From NCBI RefSeq assembly GCF_002095535.1, contig NZ_MLJI01000001.1, forward strand, positions 629,604 through 693,603: DNA of 64,000 nt, written 5' to 3'. The notes under the pieces are model-generated. The model had not been told where the DNA came from, searched no databases, and was given only the letters and a program-made list of their open reading frames with translations. A program made the position numbers and the translations under genes. Shown in pieces: positions 54,115 to 62,919 of this stretch. The DNA is from Pantoea cypripedii (GTDB lineage: Bacteria; Pseudomonadota; Gammaproteobacteria; Enterobacterales; Enterobacteriaceae). Position 1 is the first letter of the stretch, and every line of letters starts with the position of its first letter.

Positions 54115-55095
54115 ATGAAAAGACTGATTATTGATTGTGATCCGGGGAATGGTATTGCCGGTGCAAACACCGATGACGGCCTGGCGCTGGCCTTAGCCCT
54201 GGCGTCGCCTGCGTTATCGCTGGAGTTAATTACCACCGTCAGCGGCAATACGCCCTGTGCAGTGGGTGCGCAGGTGGCGAAGGACCTGCTGCAACGGCTG
54301 GGCATCAATATCCCGGTGGTGCAGGGGGCAAAGCAGGCGCTGCGCGAAGATCCGGCTCCGTGGCGCGCCCGTCTTGACGGTGTTGAAGATCAGGCGCTGG
54401 CCGAGCTGTGGCGCGGGGTGCGTCAGCCACAGCTGCTGCCCGCCGATGGCAATGATGCAGCAGGGGTGATGGGGCAGTTGATTTGTGATAACCCCGGTGA
54501 GTTTACGCTGGTGGCTATCGGCCCACTGACCAACGTGGCGCAGGCGCTGCAACGCTATCCACAGATGGCGGAAGCGGTGGCAGAGATTGTGATCATGGGC
54601 GGCGTGTTCGCGCTGGATGATTACATCAAAGACACCAACTTTGGCCTCGATCCGGAAGCCGCGCATCAGGTACTGCATAGCGGGGCGACGGTGACGCTGG
54701 TGCCGATGGATGTCACCACACAAACGTTGATGACGCATCAGGACCTTAACCGCCTGACGCTTAACGATCACCCGCTTAGCCAGTTTGTGCGCGAAACCCT
54801 GCGGCCGTGGATTGATTACTCGATTCGCACGCGGTATCTGCCCGGCTGCTGGATCCACGATGCGCTGGTGGTGGCCTGGCTGCTGAATCAGCGTGTTGCC
54901 GACGGCATGGATTATCATGTCGATGTGGAGTTACGCCCTGGGGCGACACGCGGCAAAAGCTGGCGTTATCGCACGCCGCTGCGCCTGGATGTGGGCATCC
55001 CGGAACATGCCGGTGCGCTGGTACATGTATTGCACAGCGTGGATAACCCGCTGCTGCTGGATATTCTCGAACAGGCCTTTAATGGTCTGAAATAA
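54115..55095 (+). CDS. Nucleoside hydrolase (inosine-uridine type)
   Basis: A 326-residue enzyme of the IUNH family. The metal- and ribose-binding N-terminus is DCDPGNGIAGANTDD, slightly longer than the usual DxDxxxDD spacing, with NPGEFTLVAIGPLTNVA and a C-terminal CWIHDALVVAWLL supplying the other Ca ligands. It splits a nucleoside into base and ribose. It starts 8 bases after the LacI gene and is followed by a strong hairpin. The insertion in the first metal motif is a mild oddity. Confidence 0.92.
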   Translation: MKRLIIDCDPGNGIAGANTDDGLALALALASPALSLELITTVSGNTPCAVGAQVAKDLLQRLGINIPVVQGAKQALREDPAPWRARLDGVEDQALAELWRGVRQPQLLPADGNDAAGVMGQLICDNPGEFTLVAIGPLTNVAQALQRYPQMAEAVAEIVIMGGVFALDDYIKDTNFGLDPEAAHQVLHSGATVTLVPMDVTTQTLMTHQDLNRLTLNDHPLSQFVRETLRPWIDYSIRTRYLPGCWIHDALVVAWLLNQRVADGMDYHVDVELRPGATRGKSWRYRTPLRLDVGIPEHAGALVHVLHSVDNPLLLDILEQAFNGLK

Positions 55096-55102
55096 TCAAC
55101 AA

Positions 55103-55133
55103 CACACGGTCATCCCAGGGCGATGACCGTGTG
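55103..55133 (+). terminator. Perfect 12-bp hairpin after the nucleoside hydrolase
   Basis: CACACGGTCATC (55103-55114) pairs perfectly with GATGACCGTGTG (55122-55133) across a 7-base loop. No long T-tract follows. Confidence 0.6.
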
Positions 55134-55307
55134 ACATGCTTGCTTACAGCGCGAAGCACTCGCTGACAATTCCCCGCCACAGCCCGCCTTTCTGACATGC
55201 TATATACAAATAGTTAACATAATAATAACCGATGCAATCATTCGCACGGTAACGTTCACAAGAATGTCCGGCCAACGATCCGGACGCTGTCAGACAGGAT
55301 ACCCCCT

Positions 55308-56528
55308 ATGTTTAACTGGACTGCAACGCAGCGAAATGTGGCTTTTGCCAGCTTCGCCAGTTGGACGCTGGATGCGTTCGACTTTTTTATCCTGGTGTTT
55401 GTACTCAGCGATCTGGCTCAGTATTTCCACACCAGCGTTTCAGATGTCTCTATCGCGATTATGCTCACCCTGGCGGTGCGACCGATTGGCGCGCTGGTGT
55501 TTGGGCGTCTCGCGGAAAAATATGGCCGTCGGCCTATTCTGATGCTCAACATCGTGCTGTTTTCATTGTTTGAGTTGCTGTCGGCCTGGTCACCCAACTT
55601 CGCGGCCTTCCTGACGTTCCGCGTGATTTACGGCGTGGCGATGGGGGGGATCTGGGGTGTGGCGTCGTCGCTGGCGATGGAAACCATTCCGGACCGTTCG
55701 CGCGGTTTGATGTCTGGTATCTTCCAGGCCGGTTATCCGTGCGGTTATCTGCTGGCGTCGATTATCTTTGGTCTGTTCTTCGAGAGCGTGGGCTGGCGCG
55801 GGATGTTTATGATTGGCGCACTGCCGATCCTGCTGCTGCCGTTTATCTATTTTAAAGTGCCGGAATCCCCGGTCTGGCTGGCGGCGCGTCAGCGTAAAGA
55901 GAGCACGGCATTGCTGCCAATTATCCGCCAGCACTGGAAAATCTGTATCTACATGGTGCTGCTGATGGCTTGCTTTAACTTCTTCAGCCACGGTACCCAG
56001 GATCTCTATCCCACCTTCCTGAAAGTGCAGCATCAGTTTGACCCGCATACCGTGAGTATTATCGCCATCAGTTACAATATCGCCGCGATGCTGGGCGGCA
56101 TCTTTTTTGGATCGCTGTCGGAACGAATTGGGCGCAAAAAAGCCATTATGCTGGCGTCATTTCTGGCATTGCCGGTGCTGCCGCTGTGGGCCTTTTCCAG
56201 TGGTACGTGGATGATTGGCATTGGCGCGTTTCTGATGCAGTTTATGGTGCAGGGCGCGTGGGGTGTAGTTCCGACCTACCTGACCGAGCTGGTGCCTGCC
56301 AACGCCCGTGCCGTGTTGCCAGGGTTTGTCTATCAACTGGGTAACCTGATTGCCTCGGTCAATGCGACGTTGCAGTCGCGGATTGCCGAGGCCCATGGCG
56401 GCAACTATGGCTTAGGGATGGCGATTGTTGCCGGGACGGTCGCGGTGCTGATCTGCGTGTTTGTCGCCTTTGGACGTGAAACGCGTGGCATTCAAATCTC
56501 CGGTGCCGTGGCGCGCGAATCGCGTTAG
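55308..56528 (+). CDS. MFS transporter, sialate/lactate-type (AAHS-like)
   Basis: A 406-residue permease with 12 membrane helices. SWTLDAFDFFILVFVLSDLA in helix 1 and GRLAEKYGRRPILM in the loop after helix 2 are typical of the branch that includes NanT- and lactate-type proton symporters. It stands after the nucleoside hydrolase but beyond a terminator, with its own 170-base upstream region, so it may be regulated apart. It ends overlapping the convergent YbaK-type gene by 4 bases. Substrate unknown. Confidence 0.85.
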   Translation: MFNWTATQRNVAFASFASWTLDAFDFFILVFVLSDLAQYFHTSVSDVSIAIMLTLAVRPIGALVFGRLAEKYGRRPILMLNIVLFSLFELLSAWSPNFAAFLTFRVIYGVAMGGIWGVASSLAMETIPDRSRGLMSGIFQAGYPCGYLLASIIFGLFFESVGWRGMFMIGALPILLLPFIYFKVPESPVWLAARQRKESTALLPIIRQHWKICIYMVLLMACFNFFSHGTQDLYPTFLKVQHQFDPHTVSIIAISYNIAAMLGGIFFGSLSERIGRKKAIMLASFLALPVLPLWAFSSGTWMIGIGAFLMQFMVQGAWGVVPTYLTELVPANARAVLPGFVYQLGNLIASVNATLQSRIAEAHGGNYGLGMAIVAGTVAVLICVFVAFGRETRGIQISGAVARESR

Positions 56529-56989
56529 CGCGACTCGCACACATCAATCCATTTTGCCGCAGTGAGATCGGCCATACGCTGCGGTGAAATGCGCACGGCA
56601 CTATGAATCGACCCTGCTGCGGGTAACACTTCCTCAAAGCCGCGCAGTGACACATCGCAATACACGGTCAGCGGGTTTTCCAGCCCGAACGGACAGACGC
56701 CGCCAACCGGATGGCCGGTCCAGTTCACCACTTCATCGACGCTCAGCATGCGCGCTTTGGCACCCAGCGCGGCTTTCAGTTTACGGTTGTCGAGGCGCGC
56801 ATCACCGCGCGTGACAATCAGCACCACGTTATCTTTCACCTTTAACGACAGGGTCTTGGCTATCTGCCCCGGCTCCACGCCGTGGACGCGTGCGGCCAGT
56901 TCCACGGTGGCGGTGCTTTCTGGCATCTCGATGATGTCGACATCCGGTGCGTGTTCGGCAAAGAAGTGCCGTACCGATTCCAGGCTCAT
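56525..56989 (-). CDS. YbaK/ProX-type aminoacyl-tRNA deacylase
   Basis: A 154-residue protein from ATG 56989 (MSLESVRHFF), which has GGAG 8 bases upstream. The YbaK domain covers nearly all of it: VELAARVHGVEPGQIAKTLSL, LIVTRGDARLDNRKLKAALG with a conserved Lys, and GGVCPFGLENPL. The family removes wrongly charged amino acids from tRNA or related thioesters. It is closest in plan to YeaK/ProXp forms; the exact tRNA substrate cannot be told. Confidence 0.85.
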   Translation of the reverse strand: MSLESVRHFFAEHAPDVDIIEMPESTATVELAARVHGVEPGQIAKTLSLKVKDNVVLIVTRGDARLDNRKLKAALGAKARMLSVDEVVNWTGHPVGGVCPFGLENPLTVYCDVSLRGFEEVLPAAGSIHSAVRISPQRMADLTAAKWIDVCESR

Positions 56990-57084
56990 TTTTTTCTCCG
57001 GCAAAAACGAAGCCTAAAAGCTGCCATAAGGCTTTTCTGCTGTAAACGGGAGAAAGGGAGAATCTGTAACAGAATGCGCAGGCT

Positions 57085-57880
57085 TTACACCGCTTTTAAC
57101 GTGCAGTTACCACAGCGCTCAACATCGGGAATACGATAGCGCTGGCAGCAGCTCTTGCGTTCCATCTCGCCGTTACGCGGGATCATGGTGCGATACAATG
57201 GATTTTCGCTGCCATCCAGCAGGGACTGGCTGAAGAACCATGCCTGCTCCAGCTGTGACGCTATCCCGGCGGGCAGCAGCGTTTTTAACTCTCCCAGATA
57301 CCACCAGAAGGAGAAACCCATGTTGTTCCAGATAAGCCTGGCGTTGATATCGCCGTGCTGCGTCATGCCGTTCACCGCCGGGATCAGCAGCTGCTGAATC
57401 AGGCGTTCGATACGTTGTTGCGCATTAAGGTAGCGTGCCTCTTCATCTTCCTGCACATCAATCCAGAAGGCACAGGGATGGCCGTTTTCATGGAACTCAA
57501 CGTGAATCAGATGGGGGGGCGCAGTTTAGCGCTCGTGGCTCCAGCAGCAGTGCCAGCAGCAGCGGGGGGAGCAACAGGCCAAAATACCATTGCGCCCACA
57601 GCGACTGGAGCGGTTTAGCTTCCTGCTGCGCATCGGGATGATTGCGGTAGAGATGATCGCTGTAGCGTTGCGTCAGGCGGCGGTAATGCGGGGCGGCAGA
57701 CCATTCGGCCAGCGTCAGCGTACCTGCCGGGGCGGGTTGGCCGAGTTTAATGGTTTCCAGCATAGTGCTGCGCTGCTCACGCATCAGATCTTCCAGCACG
57801 CTCGCCAGTCCGCGGTCGCTCTGCATAAAGATCAGTGGATGTTCGCTGAAGCGATGATCCTGACGAGTGATAATGGCCAT
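57085..57880 (-). pseudogene. fhuF: FhuF-like siderophore-iron reductase, frameshifted at a G7 run
   Basis: Start ATG 57880 gives MAIITRQDHRFSEHPL, and the frame runs to about residue 123. There the homopolymer G7 (57513-57519, C7 on the coding strand) throws it out of frame. The rest (PHLIHVEFHENGHPCAFWID to the C-terminus) is in the next frame and ends in SCCQRYRIPDVERCGNC, the C-C-x10-C-x2-C motif of the 2Fe-2S cluster of FhuF. With G6 the protein would be 264 residues, like E. coli FhuF. It reduces ferric hydroxamate siderophores in the cytoplasm. A Fur-like site is 34 bases upstream. The frameshift may be real, a slippage switch, or a sequencing error. Confidence 0.85.
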
Positions 57881-57913
57881 GCCGGTCCTGAATGAAAACG
57901 GTAAGCGAAAAAC

Positions 57914-57927
57914 AAATGATAATCGTT
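57914..57927 (-). promoter_or_regulatory. Fur-like site before fhuF
   Basis: AAATGATAATCGTT includes TGATAAT, half of the Fur consensus, and lies 34-47 bases before the fhuF start. Regulation of fhuF by Fur is established in E. coli; the site here is by likeness. Confidence 0.55.
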
Positions 57928-57993
57928 CCCGCTTAACCTCACAAGACTGCCAGGCTAAGGATTCACCGCATCCGTGCGGTGAACCCACGGTTT

Positions 57994-59088
57994 TCAGGCC
58001 AAATCTTTGCTGCTCAGGGCGGTTTTCGGTAGATCTGCCCAGGCAAGAATGGTGTTACGTCCCTGATTTTTCGCCACATACAGAGCTCGGTCGGCATTCG
58101 ATACCGCCTGATCAAAATCGTCAGCAAAAATCGGGGCGATGCCCGCACTGATGGTGACGTGGGTGGAAACCCGCTCATTAAACCGATGGGGGATTTCCAG
58201 GTTAAGCACATACTGGCGAATCCGTTCCGCTAGTTTCATGGCAATGGAGGCATTCACGTTGGTCATCAGCACCAGAAACTCTTCGCCGCCGTAGCGGGTC
58301 ACCACATCCCGCGAGCGCACTGCATCGCGAATCGCCACCGAGACCCGTGCCAGCGCCTGATCACCCATCGCATGGCCATAGTTGTCGTTGTAAGCCTTAA
58401 AATTATCGATATCCAGCAGCAGCACAAAGTGGCTGCCTGCGTGGTTTTCCAGGATGGTATCGAGTCGGTTTTTCAGCCCACGGCGGTTATACAAACCGGT
58501 TAGCGGGTCCAGCATACTTAAATCGCTAAAACTTTCTTTTTCTTCATACAGCTGGCGCACCAGACGGCGGGTGAAATGATCAAAGCGGCGACGCATCAGA
58601 TGGTGTAATGAAAAACCTATCAGCGGCAGGGTGATGGTGAACAGAATCATCATTAAATGCTGACCATCATCCAGCAGTAAAACGGTAAATACGGGCGGCG
58701 CGATATGTAAACAGAACGCAACTAAATAATCACTGAGTGCAATAGCACTGACAAAAAATACGCTTAACAGACTGATTATTAAAAAGCTGCCATCAAAATA
58801 AAAAACCAGATGGTACTTATGGTCAATGTGCCATGCCCATAATGCACCGAATAACAGCGCAACAGGATTTAATAGCGGGAATTTAAGTTTTGGAATGATT
58901 AAACAAACGGTAAGCAAGGTGATGCTAAAGCCCGCCACCAGTGTTGCCGGCAATGACCAGCTGCTGGAACCCTCCCCTAAAAATGGTAACAAACTAAATA
59001 GTGAAACAGCGACATTAAGAAACAGAAAAAGCATCACTGAAAGACGATATTTGCTGTGTTTCAATTCTTCGTAAGATTGTAATTTCAT
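57994..59088 (-). CDS. Membrane-bound GGDEF diguanylate cyclase
   Basis: A 364-residue protein. The N-terminal 180 residues form about six membrane helices (a sensor of unknown input). The GGDEF domain begins at SMLDPLTGLYNRRG and has an intact active site RYGGEEF, with the inhibitory I-site RSRD five residues before GGEEF. It should make cyclic di-GMP from GTP and be product-inhibited. It lies between the fhuF and DUF1435 genes and may be an Erwiniaceae insertion relative to E. coli. Confidence 0.92.
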   Translation of the reverse strand: MKLQSYEELKHSKYRLSVMLFLFLNVAVSLFSLLPFLGEGSSSWSLPATLVAGFSITLLTVCLIIPKLKFPLLNPVALLFGALWAWHIDHKYHLVFYFDGSFLIISLLSVFFVSAIALSDYLVAFCLHIAPPVFTVLLLDDGQHLMMILFTITLPLIGFSLHHLMRRRFDHFTRRLVRQLYEEKESFSDLSMLDPLTGLYNRRGLKNRLDTILENHAGSHFVLLLDIDNFKAYNDNYGHAMGDQALARVSVAIRDAVRSRDVVTRYGGEEFLVLMTNVNASIAMKLAERIRQYVLNLEIPHRFNERVSTHVTISAGIAPIFADDFDQAVSNADRALYVAKNQGRNTILAWADLPKTALSSKDLA

Positions 59089-59273
59089 TATTATTACTCG
59101 TGACAGCCCTGAAATATCAAAGCGCTATCCGGCCGAGATATTCTCTCCACCAGGATAGTGAGCACATTATTGCTGTGTTTTCAAAATAGTTATCGGCGGC
59201 AATTTAGCATTTTCCAGTAGCAGTGTCATCCGCATGGCACCGCGCATAAAAAATCCGCTGCAAGATGAGAAGT

Positions 59274-59289
59274 ATTATCATATGATAAT
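59274..59289. promoter_or_regulatory. Perfect 16-bp palindrome, Fur-like
   Basis: ATTATCATATGATAAT is a perfect palindrome made of two Fur hexamer-like units, and a second ATTATCA-like half (TTATCATTTGA) follows at about 59298. It lies 30 bases before the DUF1435 gene and could also affect the divergent GGDEF gene. Confidence 0.6.
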
Positions 59290-59318
59290 GGGAATACTTA
59301 TCATTTGAGGGTTGCGCG

Positions 59319-59603
59319 ATGATCATGGCGATGATAGCTGCCTGCGGGTTGTGGGGCGTGAGCTGGATGATGGGCAAACGTCTGGATAGCGGCTGGGGCG
59401 TGTTATTACCGTGCGCGGCGATGCCGGTCTTCGCGTTGTGGGAACCCAGTTTCAGCCAGTGGCGTGTGGTGATGATGGTGGCGCTGCTGCTGACGGTGGT
59501 GATGTTATTTCATCATCGTCTGCGTCACTACCTGCTGCTGCCTTCCTGCCTGGCGCTGGCGGGGGGGCTGGCTGCGGTATCGGTGAATTTTCACCTGATC
59601 TGA
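59319..59603 (+). CDS. yjjZ: DUF1435 small membrane protein (YjjZ-like)
   Basis: A 94-residue hydrophobic protein with three or four membrane helices (IAACGLWGVSWMMG, VLLPCAAMPVFALW, VVMMVALLLTVVMLF, LLLPSCLALAGGLAAV). It fits DUF1435, to which E. coli YjjZ belongs, and its place between the fhuF region and the tRNA-Leu genes is the same as in E. coli. A Fur-like palindrome lies directly upstream. Function unknown. Confidence 0.75.
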   Translation: MIMAMIAACGLWGVSWMMGKRLDSGWGVLLPCAAMPVFALWEPSFSQWRVVMMVALLLTVVMLFHHRLRHYLLLPSCLALAGGLAAVSVNFHLI

Positions 59604-59687
59604 CAAGCAGAAACGACAAAATCACGCCAGAGCGTGTTCAGTACGATAAAAAATCTGGGGAGATAACACCGGGAAGGATGACAACGT

Positions 59688-59774
59688 TGGTGCGAAGAGA
59701 GGGACTTGAACCCTCACGTCCGTAAGAACACTAACACCTGAAGCTAGCGCGTCTACCAATTCCGCCACCTTCGC
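59688..59774 (-). tRNA. tRNA-Leu (CAG), distal copy
   Basis: An 87-nt class II tRNA with encoded CCA; loop TTCAGGT gives anticodon CAG. It differs from the other two copies by one base in the variable arm, where a C-G pair becomes a U-G wobble, so it should still fold. Confidence 0.96.
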
Positions 59775-59802
59775 ATCGCGTTGTCTGTTTATATCATCGC
59801 AT

Positions 59803-59889
59803 TGGTGCGAAGAGAGGGACTTGAACCCTCACGTCCGTAAGGACACTAACACCTGAAGCTAGCGCGTCTACCAATTCCGCCACCTTCGC
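59803..59889 (-). tRNA. tRNA-Leu (CAG), middle copy
   Basis: Same class II structure, anticodon CAG, CCA encoded. The spacer to the next copy is about 30 bases, so the three are one transcript. Confidence 0.96.
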
Positions 59890-59921
59890 GCAGTGCGCTA
59901 CGATATAAACGTTGTGGTTTT

Positions 59922-60008
59922 TGGTGCGAAGAGAGGGACTTGAACCCTCACGTCCGTAAGGACACTAACACCTGAAGCTAGCGCGTCTACCAATTCCGCC
60001 ACCTTCGC
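59922..60008 (-). tRNA. tRNA-Leu (CAG), promoter-proximal copy
   Basis: Identical to the middle copy. The three-gene set corresponds to leuQPV of E. coli, which lies at the same place between yjjZ and rsmC. Confidence 0.96.
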
Positions 60009-60049
60009 GTACCTGCAACACCTTAGAGTATTGCTAACCACGGAGGCGC

Positions 60050-60077
60050 ATTTTAGAGATTTTACTCAAAGCGTCAA
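60050..60077 (-). promoter_or_regulatory. Promoter of the tRNA-Leu operon
   Basis: On the minus strand, TTGACG (60077-60072), a 16-base spacer and TAAAAT (60055-60050), followed by a GC-rich discriminator GCGCCTCCG, the mark of stringently controlled stable-RNA promoters. Confidence 0.75.
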
Positions 60078-60151
60078 CACATATTTCGCGACGGTGAAAC
60101 GATTGCTGCAAAAAGCAACGTTTCTGCCGCCGCGTCAGTCACATCGCTGAA

Positions 60152-61183
60152 TTAACGTGCTTTCGCGCCGCGTCCGTAAACCGCACGATAAACCTTAAAG
60201 CGTCCGGTTTGCGCCAGCACTTCATGATTTCCGAAGGTTTCATCCAGCACCTGCGGATAGGGCAGGAAGGCGTTGGCGACAATGCGCAGCTCACCGCCGG
60301 TGCTGAGATGCTTCAGCGCGCCACGGATCAGCGTGTTTGCCGCATCCAGGCTGGTTTGCAGGCCATCGTGGAACGGCGGGTTGGAGATGATCAGATCGAA
60401 ACGGCCATTCACATCCGAGAAGACGTTACTAGCAAACACTTCACCTTCGAGACCGTTGGCGGCGAGGGTGGCTTTACTCGCGGCAATCGCGGCGGCATGC
60501 ACGTCGCACAGCCACAGACGCACTTTCGGTGAGTGCTGCGCCAGTACCGTCGCCAGCACGCCACTGCCACAGCCGATATCCAGCACTTTCCCTTTGGTAT
60601 GCGGCGTCAGCGTGGACAGCAGCAGCGCGCTGCCAGCATCGAGGCCGTCACGGCTGAAGACACCCGGCTGGGTGTGGATGGTGAGACCGTCCAGCATGTA
60701 GCTGTCACCGAACGCGGCAGCATCAAAGGCCGGTTGCTGCTCCAGCTGGCCGTGATACAGGCCGCAGCGACGTGCGCTGTCGATCTTCTCTAATTTGGCC
60801 CAGGGTTCGATCATGCCTTCCGCGCTGCGTACACCGCTGCGGTTTTCACCCACCACAAAGATATCGCTACCGACCGGCAGCAGAGAAAGCAGGTTCTGCA
60901 ACTGGAACAGGGCTTCTGGTTTGTTTTTCGGCCAGAAGTAGATCAGGGTATCGCAACCGGCAACATCGTCGGCGCTTGCCACCAGACCATACACCGCGCG
61001 CTCTGCGAGGCGACGGCTGAGGTTCTGCCAGTGATGATATTGCTGGGTATGCACGCGCGTTGAAGCGGTTTCCAGCTGGGCGGGCAGGTCGTCCTGCAAA
61101 TCGCCAGCAAATAAAACGTGGCGGGCGGTAAATTCATCACTGTGGCGCAGAATCACTTCGCTGGCCGGGGTTAAAGCTGACAT
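60152..61183 (-). CDS. rsmC: 16S rRNA (guanine1207-N2)-methyltransferase RsmC
   Basis: A 343-residue protein with two methyltransferase-like halves, as in E. coli RsmC. The C-terminal half has the SAM site [16 protein letters not shown] and the catalytic NPPFH motif (in [11 protein letters not shown]). It methylates G1207 in the small ribosomal subunit. Placement beside the tRNA-Leu genes and divergent from holD is as in E. coli. Confidence 0.95.
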   Translation of the reverse strand: MSALTPASEVILRHSDEFTARHVLFAGDLQDDLPAQLETASTRVHTQQYHHWQNLSRRLAERAVYGLVASADDVAGCDTLIYFWPKNKPEALFQLQNLLSLLPVGSDIFVVGENRSGVRSAEGMIEPWAKLEKIDSARRCGLYHGQLEQQPAFDAAAFGDSYMLDGLTIHTQPGVFSRDGLDAGSALLLSTLTPHTKGKVLDIGCGSGVLATVLAQHSPKVRLWLCDVHAAAIAASKATLAANGLEGEVFASNVFSDVNGRFDLIISNPPFHDGLQTSLDAANTLIRGALKHLSTGGELRIVANAFLPYPQVLDETFGNHEVLAQTGRFKVYRAVYGRGAKAR

Positions 61184-61289
61184 GAATGGCTCCTGTTAAA
61201 TCAGAGCGGGGATTATAGTGCTTTGTTGGCGCATGTTCGATGGGTTTGCTAGCATAGCGTCGCATTATGGCCGCACAACGGGTAACAGC

Positions 61290-61700
61290 ATGACATCAAG
61301 GCGCGACTGGCTTTTACAGCAAATGGGGATTACGCAGTATCAATTGCGGCGTCCGCGCGTGCTCCAGGGCGAAATAGCGGTGAGTCTTGCGCCCGATACC
61401 CGGCTGGTGCTGGTGGCTGAACACGCGCCCGACTTGCACGAACCGCTGGTGCAGGATGTGCTGCGTACGCTGCATCTTCAGCCCGCTCAGGTGATGACGC
61501 TCACCCCGGAACAACTGCCAATGCTACCGGAACAGGTCGATTGCGCAGGCTGGTTGCTGGGTGTCGACGGCGCGCATCCTTTTAATGGCGTCACCTTCAC
61601 GACTGCCGCTTTCAATGAATTAATCAGCAGTGGCGCGGCGAAACGCGCCCTCTGGCAACAGATGTGTAAACATGACAGCCATCTCTTTAATCACCCCTGA
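61290..61700 (+). CDS. holD: DNA polymerase III psi subunit
   Basis: A 136-residue protein from ATG 61290 (MTSRRDWLLQQMGITQYQL), the start known for E. coli HolD; the open frame extends upstream to 61218 but without likeness. The N-terminal part binds the clamp loader and the C-terminus ([16 protein letters not shown]) resembles HolD. Psi links the clamp loader to chi and SSB. It overlaps rimI by 29 bases, as in other enteric bacteria. Confidence 0.92.
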   Translation: MTSRRDWLLQQMGITQYQLRRPRVLQGEIAVSLAPDTRLVLVAEHAPDLHEPLVQDVLRTLHLQPAQVMTLTPEQLPMLPEQVDCAGWLLGVDGAHPFNGVTFTTAAFNELISSGAAKRALWQQMCKHDSHLFNHP

Positions 61701-62112
61701 AGACCAGCCGCAACTGCTGGCGATTGAACGCCGCAGCCACGCTTTTCCCTGGAGCGAACAGACGTTTGCCAGCAACCAGGGCGAGCGGTTTTTAAATTTA
61801 CGTTTTGCAGCGGAAGGCAAGCTGGTGGCCTTTGCCATCACCCAGGTGGTGCTCGACGAAGCCTCGTTGTTCAATATCGCGGTTGATCCTGATTTCCAGC
61901 GCCGGGGTTACGCGCGCCAGCTGTTGCAGCATCTGATTGCCGAGCTGGAGAAGCGCGACGTGATGACGTTGTGGCTGGAAGTGCGCGCGTCCAACTTGCC
62001 TGCCATTGCTTTGTATGAGCAGCTGGAGTTTCACCAGGTCAGCCGCCGCCCGAATTATTACCCCACTGCCAGCGGACGAGAAGATGCCATCATCATGGCG
62101 TTAACGCTGTAG
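61672..62112 (+). CDS. rimI: Ribosomal protein S18-alanine N-acetyltransferase
   Basis: A 146-residue GNAT enzyme from ATG 61672. [17 protein letters not shown], the acetyl-CoA-binding [18 protein letters not shown] and [17 protein letters not shown] match RimI. It acetylates the N-terminal alanine of ribosomal protein S18. It starts within the end of holD and lies 20 bases before yjjG, in one operon. Confidence 0.95.
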   Translation: MTAISLITPEDQPQLLAIERRSHAFPWSEQTFASNQGERFLNLRFAAEGKLVAFAITQVVLDEASLFNIAVDPDFQRRGYARQLLQHLIAELEKRDVMTLWLEVRASNLPAIALYEQLEFHQVSRRPNYYPTASGREDAIIMALTL

Positions 62113-62132
62113 CCCTTTGGCTTAGGAGATCT

Positions 62133-62816
62133 ATGTTAAACGATTGGGACTGCATTATTTTTGATGCGGATGACACGCTGTTTCACTTCGACGCCTATGC
62201 CGGCCTGCAACGTATGTTTGCCGGTTATGATGTGCAATTCACCGACCAGGACTACGCCGATTATCAGGCGATCAACAAACCGTTGTGGGTCGATTATCAG
62301 AACGGTGCGATTTCGGCCTTGCAGCTACAGACCCGCCGTTTTACCGGCTGGGGCGAGAAGCTCAGCATCGCACCAGAAGTGCTGAATCACGGCTTCCTCA
62401 CCGCAATGGCTGAGATCTGCCTGCCTTTGCCGGGCGCGGCCAGTTTGCTGAACGCGCTGCACGGTAAGGTGAAAATGGCGATCATCACCAATGGTTTCAC
62501 CGCCTTGCAACAGGCGCGGCTGGAACGCACTGGCTTCCGTGATTATTTTGCCACGGTGGTGATTTCAGAGCAGGTGGGGGTGCCGAAACCCGATCGCGCC
62601 ATCTTCGATCATACGCTGGAGTTGCTCGGCAACCCGGCGCGTGAACGGGTGCTGATGGTGGGCGATACGCCGGAGTCGGACATTCTCGGCGGCATCAATG
62701 CCGGATTGAAAACCTGCTGGCTGGATCACGGTACGCGTCCTCTGCCGCAGGAGATTATCCCAGACTGGCGCGTGACATCGCTGGCTGAGCTGGAAAATCT
62801 GCTGACGCAGGGGTAA
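62133..62816 (+). CDS. yjjG: Pyrimidine 5'-nucleotidase (HAD family)
   Basis: A 227-residue HAD phosphatase. The motifs are [10 protein letters not shown] (nucleophile Asp and acid-base Asp), ITNGFTALQ (motif II), a Lys in VPKPDRAIF and the metal Asp in [10 protein letters not shown]. coli YjjG acts on dUMP, UMP and non-standard pyrimidine nucleotides to keep them out of DNA. It is the third gene of holD-rimI-yjjG, ended by a good terminator. Confidence 0.94.
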   Translation: MLNDWDCIIFDADDTLFHFDAYAGLQRMFAGYDVQFTDQDYADYQAINKPLWVDYQNGAISALQLQTRRFTGWGEKLSIAPEVLNHGFLTAMAEICLPLPGAASLLNALHGKVKMAIITNGFTALQQARLERTGFRDYFATVVISEQVGVPKPDRAIFDHTLELLGNPARERVLMVGDTPESDILGGINAGLKTCWLDHGTRPLPQEIIPDWRVTSLAELENLLTQG

Positions 62817-62820
62817 GAGT

Positions 62821-62908
62821 ATCTATTCATCATTACGATGAACCTGTGTCTGAAGGCCCGCTGAGCGGGTCTTTTTTTATGCTAGTATCTATTCATAAAT
62901 CTATTCAT
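62821..62908 (+). promoter_or_regulatory. Three copies of ATCTATTCAT before yjjJ
   Basis: ATCTATTCAT occurs at 62821-62830, 62887-62896 and 62899-62908, the last two 12 bases apart and within 12 bases of the yjjJ ribosome site. The first copy is separated from these by the yjjG terminator. They are candidate binding sites, most simply for YjjJ itself, which has an N-terminal helix-turn-helix. Confidence 0.5.
62855..62878 (+). terminator. Rho-independent terminator after yjjG
   Basis: GGCCCGC-tga-GCGGGTC (7-bp stem) followed by seven T. Confidence 0.8.
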
Positions 62909-62919
62909 CAGGAGGCGGG

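Noticed and set aside
59688..60008. Three regularly spaced near-identical repeats that might suggest a CRISPR-like array
   Set aside because: They are complete tRNA-Leu genes; no CRISPR array was seen in the window.
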